In this document: in pieces, positions 35,349 to 43,405 of the stretch
Layout: every line of letters begins with the position of its first letter
How positions within the stretch are numbered: the stretch's first letter is position 1
NCBI GenBank assembly: GCA_947259275.1
Contig: CAMYMH010000026.1
Coordinates: 1 to 60,640, forward strand
Origin: an uncultured Acidimicrobiaceae bacterium
GTDB lineage: Bacteria; Actinomycetota; Acidimicrobiia; Spongiisociales; SHLN01
DNA: 60,640 nucleotides
Reading direction: 5' to 3'
The notes under the pieces: generated by a model
What the model was told of the DNA's origin: nothing
The model's input: the letters and a program-made list of their open reading frames with translations, nothing else
Database searches by the model: none
Translations under genes and position numbers: made by a program

Positions 35349-35354
35349 TGCAGG

Positions 35355-36359
35355 GTGGATGTGAATAGGACGCCGCGTTCGAGCCCCCGGCCTTCGGAGG
35401 TGATCCGGCGGACGGTTGCTGTGTTTCTTGGTGCCGTGGCGGTCGTGCCAATTCTTTACGGAGAGCTGTCGTGCACAGGCACCACTTGCGAGCGAACGCA
35501 CCCACTCCGACCGGGATTCCTGTGGTTTGCGGCCTCGTTTTTCTTGGTTGCCGCCCTCTTGTGGTTCGCCCCTTGGAGAAGGTTCCTCAGGAGACCATCG
35601 AGTCCGTGGCAGCAATTCATCCGATCTTCGACCCCAACACCGGACCGCATAGTGTCACTGCAGGTGCGGCGAGGGGTGTCGCTGGTTGGTGGGATAGCGC
35701 TCCTGGGTATGGGAACGACGCTGCTGCTCGGCTCATTGGCCGGCTGGATCACGGATGAGGGCTGGGTCCTGCGCTTCGGTGATCGCAACCTGCGGCTAGA
35801 CGCTGTGAGCAGCGTGCGACTGGCGGGAATCGTCGCAGGTCTCGCCACCATCAGGTGGGGTTTGATCGAGCTGACCTCGATCGGCAAGGATGCCCGCAGA
35901 ATCCTGGTCAGGTTGCTGACCGCGGTTGGTGGTGGTGGGGTAGTCGCAGTACTTTTCGTGGATCTAGCGGGATGGGGCTGGCCCGGGTTCGGACGCTTCC
36001 AGCTGCTCGGACTTGCGCTCGCCGCTGGCTCGCTTGTGGCCGCCGCAATGCTGACCCGCACCCGCCGGCAACCTTCGGCGCCGCCCACCCATGTGGCCCT
36101 GTTCGTCGCAATGGCCCTGTCGCTGGTGCTAGGGGCCTGGTTGCTGGTTGGTGGCTGGTCTGCGGACGGGGGTCGTTACGTAGACCGACGATCGACGGGC
36201 CGATCCTGGGATACCCTGTTGCTTGCGCTCCCGTTCGCCAGCGCTGGAATCTACCTCTCCTACGCTCGCTGGAAAGTTCGCACCAGCCGCGCCGAGGAGC
36301 GACTCGACGATGCGCAAGACCAGTTTTGGGCAGCACAGCAGGCTGCCCGCTCAGAGTGA
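35355..36359 (+). CDS. multi-pass membrane protein, tandem copy 1
   Basis: 334-residue membrane protein, no named family. About seven to eight hydrophobic helices are visible, with polar loops and a helical, charged C-terminus (EERLDDAQDQFWAAQQAARSE). The N-terminus SSPRPSEVIRRTVAVFLG is identical to that of the following gene, and further shared blocks include GWPGFG and GIYLSYARWK. The start is GTG at 35355, with a second GTG two codons on. No function can be assigned; paralogy with the neighbour is certain. Confidence 0.7.
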   Translation: MDVNRTPRSSPRPSEVIRRTVAVFLGAVAVVPILYGELSCTGTTCERTHPLRPGFLWFAASFFLVAALLWFAPWRRFLRRPSSPWQQFIRSSTPTPDRIVSLQVRRGVSLVGGIALLGMGTTLLLGSLAGWITDEGWVLRFGDRNLRLDAVSSVRLAGIVAGLATIRWGLIELTSIGKDARRILVRLLTAVGGGGVVAVLFVDLAGWGWPGFGRFQLLGLALAAGSLVAAAMLTRTRRQPSAPPTHVALFVAMALSLVLGAWLLVGGWSADGGRYVDRRSTGRSWDTLLLALPFASAGIYLSYARWKVRTSRAEERLDDAQDQFWAAQQAARSE

Positions 36360-36402
36360 TCGACGTCGAGCACCCGGAGGGAATCTGGGCGATACTTGCA
36401 GG

Positions 36403-37425
36403 GTGGATGTGAATACTTCGCTGCGCTCGAGCCCCCGGCCCTCGGAAGTGATCCGGCGGACGGTTGCCGTGTTCCTTGGGGTCGCATCGCTAACCGCGGT
36501 GACGCTCGAACCCGGGGCAAGGAACTGCATTGACAGGCAATTCGCGCGTTGGACCGAGACCGAGTTCTTGACCACGGATGCCTGCGGCTCGACTACCTTC
36601 GATCGGTCGGCCGGGTTCTTAGCTCTGATGGGCGCGTTCGGTCTGCTGGCCCTCGTGCTCTGGTCGGCTCCGTGGCAGAGATGGACGGCCCGGTGGGCCC
36701 GGACCCGGCCTCCGATGACCAGCTTCCGGCTGAGGCGTCGCCGGCGCCGGGCTGCCGGCGTCGTTCTGATTGCCCTCGGCCTTGCGGTGGCGTTCTCGTC
36801 GATCGCCGGCATGTACTCGAACAGCCCCCAGTGTGCCTGGTATGAGCTGTGGTGCAGGATGCCGGGCAATGACGGGTTCTTTCAGATTCAGAACCTGATC
36901 GGCCTCCCCAACAACGCGATCAGACCGCTCGACGGCCTCGAGCGGGTCGTAGGGGTGGGGTTGGGAGTGGCCGCCATCTGGTGGGGCGTCATCGAGATCC
37001 GGCCGACTCACGTCCGCGGCAGAAGGGTATCGGCGACCGGGATCGGGAGATTGGGACTGATCGGCGTGTTCGTGGCCGTCGCACCGTCGGCGGCGGGGCT
37101 CGGCTGGCCCGGGTTCGGGCTCCTTCAATTCCTTTGTCTCATCACCGGCCTGCTCTTCGTCGCCACCGCGCTCGCAACCACCGCACATGGCCAGGGGCCG
37201 CGGGTGATGAACGACAACCATCTCTTGGCGGCGATGGCGTTCACATTCGCTCTCGGCGCCTGGGTGATGGTTCAGCGATGGCCGGCGCTCGTATCCCCGG
37301 TTCCCTTCGCGGCTGCGGGTTGGTACCTCTCCTACGCCCGGTGGCAGGCTCGCAAGCAGCAGACTGCTGAACTTCTGGAGGAAGAGCAATTCGTCGCCTG
37401 GGCTCGCGCCTCGGTGGCCGAGTAG
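36403..37425 (+). CDS. multi-pass membrane protein, tandem copy 2
   Basis: 340-residue paralogue of the preceding gene: SSPRPSEVIRRTVAVFLG, a Cys-containing first loop, SAPWQRW, IRWG/WWGVIE-type segment, GWPGFGLLQ and GWYLSYARWQARKQQ. GTG 36403 is in exact register with copy 1 and has the same GATACT box six bases upstream. The first external loop holds several Cys residues (CIDRQF, DACGS), as in copy 1 (SCTGTTCE), so disulfides outside the membrane are possible. Divergence between copies is large except at the ends. Confidence 0.7.
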   Translation: MDVNTSLRSSPRPSEVIRRTVAVFLGVASLTAVTLEPGARNCIDRQFARWTETEFLTTDACGSTTFDRSAGFLALMGAFGLLALVLWSAPWQRWTARWARTRPPMTSFRLRRRRRRAAGVVLIALGLAVAFSSIAGMYSNSPQCAWYELWCRMPGNDGFFQIQNLIGLPNNAIRPLDGLERVVGVGLGVAAIWWGVIEIRPTHVRGRRVSATGIGRLGLIGVFVAVAPSAAGLGWPGFGLLQFLCLITGLLFVATALATTAHGQGPRVMNDNHLLAAMAFTFALGAWVMVQRWPALVSPVPFAAAGWYLSYARWQARKQQTAELLEEEQFVAWARASVAE

Positions 37426-37892
37426 CTGTGAGGCGGGCCGGCCAGAGAGCAGACGGGAACGCGCTCTCACCCCTCCACTGGCCGCTCCCTCACCTCAATC
37501 CACGGTTGTGCCGCGTTGATCCGAAGCAAACCCCACCCTCACCTCGCCAACCACCAGAGTGGGAGGCCTGAAGGCCGTGGGCGGCCGGGCTTCGCTCAGC
37601 TTGGGAGTTGGGCAACCCTTCGAGCTAGGTGTGATAACCGGGGACGTTGTCCCCTCCAGGAATGACTTTCGGGTTCTTCTTCCCCGCCCTGAGGGCGGGG
37701 TGGCCGAGCTGAGCGAGGTCGGGGTGGGGGAGGCAGCGAACCCTGTTGGTTGCCGCGGTTGCTTGCCTGGGGCCTCCCCCCATCCGTCCTCGTCGCTGCG
37801 CTCCTCGGCCACCTTCCCCTCCAGGGGAAGGAAGAGCGACATGGACGGATGGAGGCAAAGGGAGGCGTGGAAGACTCATCTAGTATCTGGCC
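37426..37892. other. non-coding gap with facing palindromic repeats
   Basis: 467 bp. The first 200 bp show nothing firm. GGGGACGTTGTCCCC (37640-37654) is a perfect small hairpin. From 37682 to 37831 lie two long inverted REP-like units. A 115-codon open frame on the minus strand across this region is a product of the repeats and is not called. Confidence 0.65.
37682..37831. repeat. facing pair of REP-like palindromes (BIME-like)
   Basis: Left end: CCCCGCCCTGAGGGCGGGG (37682-37700), stem of 9. Right end: CCTTCCCCTCCAGGGGAAGG (37812-37831), stem of 9. Inside each, the sequence GGTGGCCGAG...GAGG...GGAGGC occurs in opposite orientation, so the whole 150 bp can fold back on itself. Confidence 0.75.
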
Positions 37893-38240
37893 ATGAGCCG
37901 GATTGGGACGTCGGTTTACGACACCGCGCGGAAGGCACCTGCCGACCGGGTGCCGGTCAAGCTGGAGAAGCGGTCGGGGGCGGAAGGCTGGGAGTTCCGG
38001 ACCCGGGCCCTGACCGACGGTGCCGGGCACATCGAGAACTTGCTGCCGGAAGGCCTGGAACTCTCTGCCGGGGTCTATCGTCTCACCTTCGACACGGGCT
38101 CGTACTTCGAGCATCATCACCAGCGCGGGTTCTACCCCGAGGTGTCGGTGGTGTTCGACGTCCAGCATCCGGGAGCGGAAATCCATATCCCGCTGCAGTT
38201 GAGCCCGGAAGGCTACGCAACGCAACGGGAGAAACAATGA
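37893..38240 (+). CDS. transthyretin-like protein (hydroxyisourate hydrolase family)
   Basis: 115-residue protein with the transthyretin/HIUase fold: SVYDTARKAPADRVPVKLEKR, then LTFDTGSYFEHHHQRGFYPEVSVVFDV, HIPLQLSPEGYATQRE. HIUase hydrolyses 5-hydroxyisourate in urate breakdown. Important residues differ: the N-terminal catalytic His of the family's T-H-V-L-D-T motif is Ser here, the YRGS tail is replaced by TQREK, and the usual Arg after the first strand is not evident. One conserved His (EIHIP) remains. So it may have another activity or bind ligand only. Its TGA overlaps the next gene's ATG. Confidence 0.75.
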   Translation: MSRIGTSVYDTARKAPADRVPVKLEKRSGAEGWEFRTRALTDGAGHIENLLPEGLELSAGVYRLTFDTGSYFEHHHQRGFYPEVSVVFDVQHPGAEIHIPLQLSPEGYATQREKQ

Positions 38241-38653
38241 CGGAACGGCGAGCGACCGAGCGTCGTACGAGTCGGACCTGGTTCCGTTACCCCGAGCGTC
38301 GCACCGGGTTCGACCGGCGTGGAGTACCTGGAGTCATCGCCTGGTATCGGGACCACCCCCGGGCGATCGCCGCCACCCTCGTGACCGTGATGCTGCTGAA
38401 TCTCGGCGACCTGCTGCTCACGATTCGAGCTCTCGGGCGGGGTGCGTCGGAGATTAATCCGATCATGGCCGCCCTGTTCGACTCCAGCCCGGCGCTGGCA
38501 AGCGCGGTCAAACTGCTCGTGGGGGCAGGCGTGGTGCTCGTGATCTGGCGGATGCGCCGCTACCGCCGGATTCTGGAGGTGTCTCTGGTGGCGCTGGCGG
38601 GCTTCGGTGCCGTCCTTGCCTACCAGGTGGCGTTCGTCGTAAACGGGGCCTAG
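38237..38653 (+). CDS. DUF5658-like membrane protein
   Basis: 138-residue protein. An Arg-rich N-terminus (MTERRATERRTSRTWFRYPERR) precedes three hydrophobic helices, including NLGDLLLTIRALGRGASEINPIMAALF, which is the DUF5658 core. Function unknown. It is translationally coupled (ATGA overlap) to the transthyretin-like gene. The longer reading frame that runs through it from 37559 is an artefact of the repeat region. Confidence 0.75.
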   Translation: MTERRATERRTSRTWFRYPERRTGFDRRGVPGVIAWYRDHPRAIAATLVTVMLLNLGDLLLTIRALGRGASEINPIMAALFDSSPALASAVKLLVGAGVVLVIWRMRRYRRILEVSLVALAGFGAVLAYQVAFVVNGA

Positions 38654-38715
38654 GCGCCGGGGCGAAGCCGTGAAAGATCTCGGAATTCTCACTTGACGAA
38701 GTGGTTGACACGCTC

Positions 38716-39477
38716 ATGACCTTTCCAACCGGTTTCGTCGGTCACGGTGCCCCTACCAATGCGGTCAACGACGCCCGGGGTGCCACCTGGCGCAGCTGGG
38801 CCGACGAGCTCCCCACACCGACCGCGATTCTTTCCATCTCCGCCCACTACGAGCAGGAACCGCCATCCATCGGCGCCACAACCACCGCACCGCTTGTTTA
38901 CGACTTCTGGGGATTTCCCGAACCGCTCTACCAGATCCAGTACCGGGCACCCGGGGCCCCCGGCGTCGCCGACCAGCTGGAACGGCTCCTGTCTCACACC
39001 GAGATCGTCCGCCAGGAGGATCGAGGCCTCGACCACGGGACCTGGGTGCCCCTGCTCCACATGTATCCGGCGGCCGATATTCCGGTCGTGCAGTTGTCGC
39101 TCCCCTGGACCAACGACCCACACAAGATGTTCGAGCTCGGCCGGCAGCTGGCCCCGTTGCGCCAGGACGGCGTGTTCATCCTCGGGAGCGGCAATCTGGT
39201 CCACAATCTGCGAGCCGCCGACTGGTCGAGTGGGCCCACCCCAGCATGGGCGGGCGAGTTTGATCACTGGCTCAGTGAGGTCTTGCTCGAGGATCGCGAT
39301 GAAGATCTGCAGGAGTACCGCCTCAATCCGCTCGCCGGGATCTGTCACCCCACTCAGGAGCACTTCGTTCCCTTGCTGGTGGCGGCGGGCGCAGCTTCCC
39401 AGCACGACACGGTGACGTTCCCGGTCGAGGACTTCGAGTACGGATCGCTCAGCATGCGCTGCGTCCAATTTGGATAA
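38716..39477 (+). CDS. class III extradiol ring-cleavage dioxygenase, DODA type
   Basis: 253-residue protein similar to YgiD/DODA 4,5-dioxygenases: GFVGHGAPTNAV near the start, AILSISAHYE, YDFWGFPEPLYQIQYRAPG, LDHGTWVPLLHMYP and GSGNLVHNLR. Conserved His residues for the non-heme iron are present in each motif. The native substrate of bacterial members is uncertain; catecholic compounds are likely. ATG 38716 gives the shorter N-terminus; GTG 38701 is an alternative start and neither has a clear ribosome site. The gene stands 62 bp after the DUF5658 gene. Confidence 0.85.
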   Translation: MTFPTGFVGHGAPTNAVNDARGATWRSWADELPTPTAILSISAHYEQEPPSIGATTTAPLVYDFWGFPEPLYQIQYRAPGAPGVADQLERLLSHTEIVRQEDRGLDHGTWVPLLHMYPAADIPVVQLSLPWTNDPHKMFELGRQLAPLRQDGVFILGSGNLVHNLRAADWSSGPTPAWAGEFDHWLSEVLLEDRDEDLQEYRLNPLAGICHPTQEHFVPLLVAAGAASQHDTVTFPVEDFEYGSLSMRCVQFG

Positions 39478-39520
39478 CGCCCCCCTTGGGAACCATCCAG
39501 CGGTGCGGTTCGTTGGTGGC

Positions 39521-41080
39521 ATGATGGAGACAGCAATACCGACTCGTTCCCGAGCGCAATACATCACCGCCACCATGCTGGCCGCCGGCGTCACCCTCGG
39601 AATCGGCGAGCTGCTGGCCGGGCTCATCGACCGGGTACCGTCGACTCTCTCGTCGATCGGCGACATCGTGGTCGACAACACCCCAACTTGGCTGGAGCGC
39701 TGGGCAGTCGAGACCTTCGGGACCGCCGACAAGGCCGTCCTCGCCATCGGCATGGTCGCAACCACGTTGCTCATCGCGGCCCTCGTCGGCAACTGGATGT
39801 ACCGAAGCGGCGTGGTGGTGGCAGCACCGATCTTCGTGGGCTTCGGTGTCCTCGGCCTGGCGGCTGCTCTCAACCAAACGCTCATCAGCGTGCCGATCAC
39901 CGTGCTGGCTGCCGTGCTCACCACCGGCACGGGCTTGTACTCGCTGTATTGGCTTCTCCAAACCCAGGGGGTCGCTCTCACCGACACGGTTGTTGGTGAG
40001 CCAACCGACGGTGTTCCGGCCGACCCGAGCCGGCGCCAGTTCATGGGGCGAGCGGCCGGGGTCGGGGCGGCGGCAGCCGCCAGCGGCCTGCTCGGACGTC
40101 GTCTGCTCACCGCCACCCGTACCAGCGACGTGGATCTTCCCCCGGCCGCCGGGACGTTGACAGGCCCGGCGCCGGAGAACTTCTTTGCCATCGATGGTCT
40201 CGAACCCGTCGTAGTGCCGAACGATTCCTTCTATCGCATCGATACCGCGCTGCTCGTCCCCCGGGTGGACGTCGATCGCTGGAAGCTCAAGATCGATGGC
40301 CTGGTCGACAATCCGCTCGAGTTCACTTTCGATGAGCTTGCGGCCCGGGACCTGGTTGAGGACTACGTCACCATTGCCTGCGTGTCCAACCCGGTTGGCG
40401 GTCCCTACGTGGGCAACGCCAAGTGGACGGGCGTGCGGCTCGCCGAACTTCTCGAAGATGCCAAACCGACCGACGAAGCCGAGCAGGTGGTGGGATGGTC
40501 GGTCGACCGCTGGGCGAGCGGCTTCCCCATTGAGACGGTGTTCGACGGGCGCGAGCCCTTGGTAGCTCTCGCCATGAACGATGAGCCGCTCCCGGCCCGT
40601 CACGGCTTCCCGGCCCGGCTCATCGTCCCCGGTCTGTACGGATATGTGTCCGCTACCAAGTGGCTCGAGCGCATCGAGTTGACCACCTGGGATGGATTCG
40701 ACTCCTATTGGGTTCCGCGGGGGTGGGTCAAGGAAGGCCCCATTCAGACGCAATCGCGCATCGACGTGCCGCGCCGGGGCGACCGAGTCAGTCCCGGCGA
40801 CGTGGTGGCGGCCGGCGTTGCCTGGGCCCCCCTCAAGGAAATCGACCGGGTCGAGATCCAGCTCAACGATGGCCCCTGGGCGGAAGCCGAGCTGACCGAG
40901 CCGCTCTCGGACAAGGCTTGGGTACAATGGCGGGCCACACTCTCGGTCCCCGAGGGCGACCACACGCTGCGAGTCCGTGCTACTGACGGAACCGGCGAGA
41001 CGCAGACGGAGATGGAGACGGACCCGCTCCCGTCGGCGGCCACCGGGTATCACACCATCGATATCAAGGCACGGGCTTAG
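39521..41080 (+). CDS. membrane-anchored sulfite-oxidase-fold molybdopterin oxidoreductase
   Basis: 519-residue protein with two parts. Residues 1 to about 160 contain several hydrophobic helices. Then a twin-arginine-like SRRQFMGRAAGVGAAAAASGLLGRR (around 171) precedes a sulfite-oxidase-family domain: FFAIDGLEPVVVPNDSFYRIDTALLVP, VDVDRWKLKIDGLV, ITIAC-like segment with Cys287 (VTIACVSNP) as the likely molybdenum ligand, VGNAKWTGVRLAEL, and a C-terminal Mo-co dimerisation domain ending in DHTLRVRATDGTGE. So the enzyme is probably anchored and faces outward. The natural substrate is unknown. Confidence 0.85.
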   Translation: MMETAIPTRSRAQYITATMLAAGVTLGIGELLAGLIDRVPSTLSSIGDIVVDNTPTWLERWAVETFGTADKAVLAIGMVATTLLIAALVGNWMYRSGVVVAAPIFVGFGVLGLAAALNQTLISVPITVLAAVLTTGTGLYSLYWLLQTQGVALTDTVVGEPTDGVPADPSRRQFMGRAAGVGAAAAASGLLGRRLLTATRTSDVDLPPAAGTLTGPAPENFFAIDGLEPVVVPNDSFYRIDTALLVPRVDVDRWKLKIDGLVDNPLEFTFDELAARDLVEDYVTIACVSNPVGGPYVGNAKWTGVRLAELLEDAKPTDEAEQVVGWSVDRWASGFPIETVFDGREPLVALAMNDEPLPARHGFPARLIVPGLYGYVSATKWLERIELTTWDGFDSYWVPRGWVKEGPIQTQSRIDVPRRGDRVSPGDVVAAGVAWAPLKEIDRVEIQLNDGPWAEAELTEPLSDKAWVQWRATLSVPEGDHTLRVRATDGTGETQTEMETDPLPSAATGYHTIDIKARA

Positions 41081-41089
41081 CGCGCTCCG

Positions 41090-42829
41090 CTAGGCGTTCT
41101 GGCGCATCTTGTCTCGCAGCCGGCTTACGGCCGCCTGTGTGTCGCGGGCGCGGGAGTGAGCATCCTCGAGAACTTTCTCGGCGTCGAGCCGCACGCGGTC
41201 GGCCTCGCGCATGGCGGCCTCGACCATCTTTTTGGCCGCGCTCTGGGCATCGCCCAGCATCCGCTCCTTCTCGAGCACCGCCGCCAGCGCCTGCTGGGCC
41301 TGGCGGCGTGCCTGCTCGGCTTCGCGGGTGGCCGTGCTGATGCGAGTCTCGGTGGTGCGTTCCAGATCGGCGGCCTCGCGTTGTAGTCGCGCAATCTCCT
41401 CGCGAGTAGCCCTGAGCTCGATCTCAGCTTGCTCGGCCGCCTGGCGCTGAGCGTCCTGACGAAGGCGTTCGGCCTCTTGCTCCGCCGACGCCCGGAGGCC
41501 GGCGGCGGCATCCCGATCGGCCGACGCTTCGGCCAGCAACTGCTCTACCTCGGCGGCTGTGGTTGCCCGCAGCTCCTCGGCGAGCGCCTCGGCTTCCTTG
41601 CGGGCAAGGGTGCGGATGCGGTCACCCTCACGGGTGGCTTCCTCGAGCAACGATTCGGCTTCCCGGCGTGCAACTTCGAGCCGCTGGCGGGCGGTCTCAG
41701 CTTCGGCCCAGGCTTCAGCCCTGGCCTTCTCGGCGTCCTGTCGAATGATCATTCCCTCGGCTTCCGCCGCCGCGATGATGTCGGTTCTGAGCGTGTCGCT
41801 CTCGGCCGCCGCCAGAAGTTGCTCCGCCTCGGCAGTCAGCCGAGCCGCTTCCACCCTGGCCAACTCCGCCACCTCTTCGGCCTCTTCTCGGATATTCCGA
41901 GAGGCGGCCTGGACAGACATCAGTTCCTCATTGGCGCGCTCGCGGATGCGCTCGGCCTCCTGTTGGGCGGCGACTCGGAGAACGTCCGCTTCCGACGTGA
42001 CCTGCTCGATCTGGCGGTCGGCGGCAGCCCGCTCCTTGGCGGTGCGGGTGCGTATCCGCTCGGCATCCTCAGAAGCAGAGGCCAGCCGCTCTTCTGCCAG
42101 CCGGCGCATCCGCTCAGCCTCTTCGCGAGTCCCGGCCAGCTCCTGCTCAACGCCTTGGACGATGGCCTCGGCTTCCTTCTCGGCGAGTGAGATGATCTCT
42201 TCCGCGTCCCGGCGGGCGGTGGAGGCCTTTTCGTAGGCGCCGGCTACCTCACGGTCGGCCTCCTCCTGGAAGCGGACTGCGTCCGTGCGGATGAGGGAGA
42301 AGAAGTCGGAGGCCTCCCCCTTCATGCGTTCGGCATCTTCCTGAGCAGTGGAGAAGAGTTCCTCCGCCTTGGCGGCGGCTTCGCCCAGCAATTGTCGCTC
42401 ATCTCGGGCGGCCGCCACGGCGTCGCGAGCCTCGCTTTGAATGCGTTCGGCTTCGGCCGCGGCCGTCGACAAGAGCTCCTCTGCCTGCAGGCGGGCCTCG
42501 GCCAGCATCGCCTCCGGATCGACGGTTCCCGCCAGTCCCTCTCGGGCGAGGTTCCGAATCTCGGCGGCACGGTTGGTGGCGTCCAGCAACACGCCGCGGG
42601 CTCGCAGATTGGCATCGGCCAGCAGCCGGGCCCGGACATCGAGGATGTAGAAGTAGGCCCGGTCGATGGCCGCCGTCTCCAGGGTCTCGGCGTTTGTGAC
42701 CAGGTGCTCGAGGCGGGCAATCTCTGCTGAAGCAGCCGCCCGGACGGTCTCGATGTAGCGGTCGACCTCCTCGCGGGAATACCCCTTGAGACCGGTCTTG
42801 AACTCAGGCGCTTCCGGCAATTTCTCCAC
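41090..42829 (-). CDS. DivIVA-domain long coiled-coil protein
   Basis: 579-residue protein. After GTG 42829 (AGGGAA site upstream) comes a short DivIVA-like start, APEFKTGLKGYSREEVDRYIETV, then almost continuous Glu/Ala/Arg-rich coiled coil with a repeating A-E-x-x-R-I-R pattern. DivIVA proteins mark membrane curvature at poles and septa and guide growth in actinobacteria; the usual length is 200-350, so this one is long. It may act in polar growth or as a scaffold. The longer reading frame upstream is not supported. Confidence 0.82.
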   Translation of the reverse strand: MEKLPEAPEFKTGLKGYSREEVDRYIETVRAAASAEIARLEHLVTNAETLETAAIDRAYFYILDVRARLLADANLRARGVLLDATNRAAEIRNLAREGLAGTVDPEAMLAEARLQAEELLSTAAAEAERIQSEARDAVAAARDERQLLGEAAAKAEELFSTAQEDAERMKGEASDFFSLIRTDAVRFQEEADREVAGAYEKASTARRDAEEIISLAEKEAEAIVQGVEQELAGTREEAERMRRLAEERLASASEDAERIRTRTAKERAAADRQIEQVTSEADVLRVAAQQEAERIRERANEELMSVQAASRNIREEAEEVAELARVEAARLTAEAEQLLAAAESDTLRTDIIAAAEAEGMIIRQDAEKARAEAWAEAETARQRLEVARREAESLLEEATREGDRIRTLARKEAEALAEELRATTAAEVEQLLAEASADRDAAAGLRASAEQEAERLRQDAQRQAAEQAEIELRATREEIARLQREAADLERTTETRISTATREAEQARRQAQQALAAVLEKERMLGDAQSAAKKMVEAAMREADRVRLDAEKVLEDAHSRARDTQAAVSRLRDKMRQNA

Positions 42830-42934
42830 GTTCCCTGCTCCCTTCCCTTCGCGATGAGTTCGGCAGAAGCCGAAATCTCTTGAGGGCGGGAACGGACCAA
42901 CGGCGGCCGGCGTTGTAGAGGCGAAGGAGGCCGA

Positions 42935-43327
42935 ATGAGCACCCAGGAACATGATCAGATTTATCAGGAGCGGCTGACTCCGCTCCAATACCGCGTCGCC
43001 CGCCAGGGCGGGACCGAGCAACCCTTCACGGGTCTGTATTGGAACACGAAGGACGAGGGCAGCTACGACTGCGTATGTTGCGGGACGACCCTCTTCGTGT
43101 CAGACGACAAATACGACTCCCGCTCCGGTTGGCCGAGCTTCACCCGCCCCGCCGACGGCGCCGATATCGTCGAGCTGCGCGACGATTCCCACGGCATGGT
43201 TCGCACCGAGGTTCGCTGCGGCACCTGTGACGCCCACCTGGGCCACGTGTTCCCGGACGGCCCCGGTCCCGACGGCCTCCGTTACTGCATCAACTCGGCG
43301 AGTTTGGATCTCGAGCCAAAGAGCTAA
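42935..43327 (+). CDS. msrB: peptide-methionine (R)-S-oxide reductase
   Basis: 130-residue enzyme that reduces the R-isomer of methionine sulfoxide in proteins. Two zinc-binding CxxC pairs are intact (Cys46/Cys49 and Cys95/Cys98). The RYCINSASL motif carries catalytic Cys118, and SGWPSF is present. A strong GGAGG site precedes the ATG. Electrons would come from thioredoxin, and a thioredoxin gene lies just downstream, facing it; a hairpin terminator separates the two. Confidence 0.95.
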   Translation: MSTQEHDQIYQERLTPLQYRVARQGGTEQPFTGLYWNTKDEGSYDCVCCGTTLFVSDDKYDSRSGWPSFTRPADGADIVELRDDSHGMVRTEVRCGTCDAHLGHVFPDGPGPDGLRYCINSASLDLEPKS

Positions 43328-43330
43328 CAG

Positions 43331-43351
43331 CCCACCGCCGACCGCCCACCG
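43331..43351. repeat. heptamer array, three units
   Basis: CCCACCG, CCGACCG, CCCACCG directly after the msrB stop; same motif family as the arrays near serA. Confidence 0.7.
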
Positions 43352-43359
43352 GACAGAGA

Positions 43360-43387
43360 AAAGTGTCCGCCGATTGGCGGGCACTTT
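43360..43387. terminator. strong hairpin between msrB and trxA
   Basis: AAAGTGTCCGCC, loop GATT, GGCGGGCACTTT: 12-bp stem with one G-T wobble, A-rich before and T-rich after, so it can work as an intrinsic terminator for both convergent genes. Confidence 0.7.
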
Positions 43388-43405
43388 GCTTGAGATAGGG
43401 GTGGT

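Larger units (their letters stand above)
35044..35354. other. non-coding gap with duplicated serA tail and heptamers
   Basis: 311 bp. The first 150 bp show nothing recognisable. The rest holds the right copy of the serA tail (35202-35273), an eight-unit heptamer array (35246-35301), a CCCGCTCAGAG stretch matching the end of the next gene's coding region, and a likely promoter for the gene at 35355. Confidence 0.7.

Noticed and set aside
37495..37842. 115-codon minus-strand open frame in the gap before the transthyretin-like gene
   Set aside because: It is translated from the facing REP-like repeats (LPLEGKVAEERSDEDGWGEAP type), a known source of false genes; no ribosome site.
37559..38653. 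364-codon plus-strand frame ending in the DUF5658 gene
   Set aside because: Only its last 138 codons from ATG 38237 look like protein; the rest crosses the repeats and the transthyretin-like gene in a wrong frame.
39449..41053. Long minus-strand open frame opposite the sulfite-oxidase-type gene
   Set aside because: Shadow of a well-supported gene; composition typical of antisense frames in GC-rich DNA.
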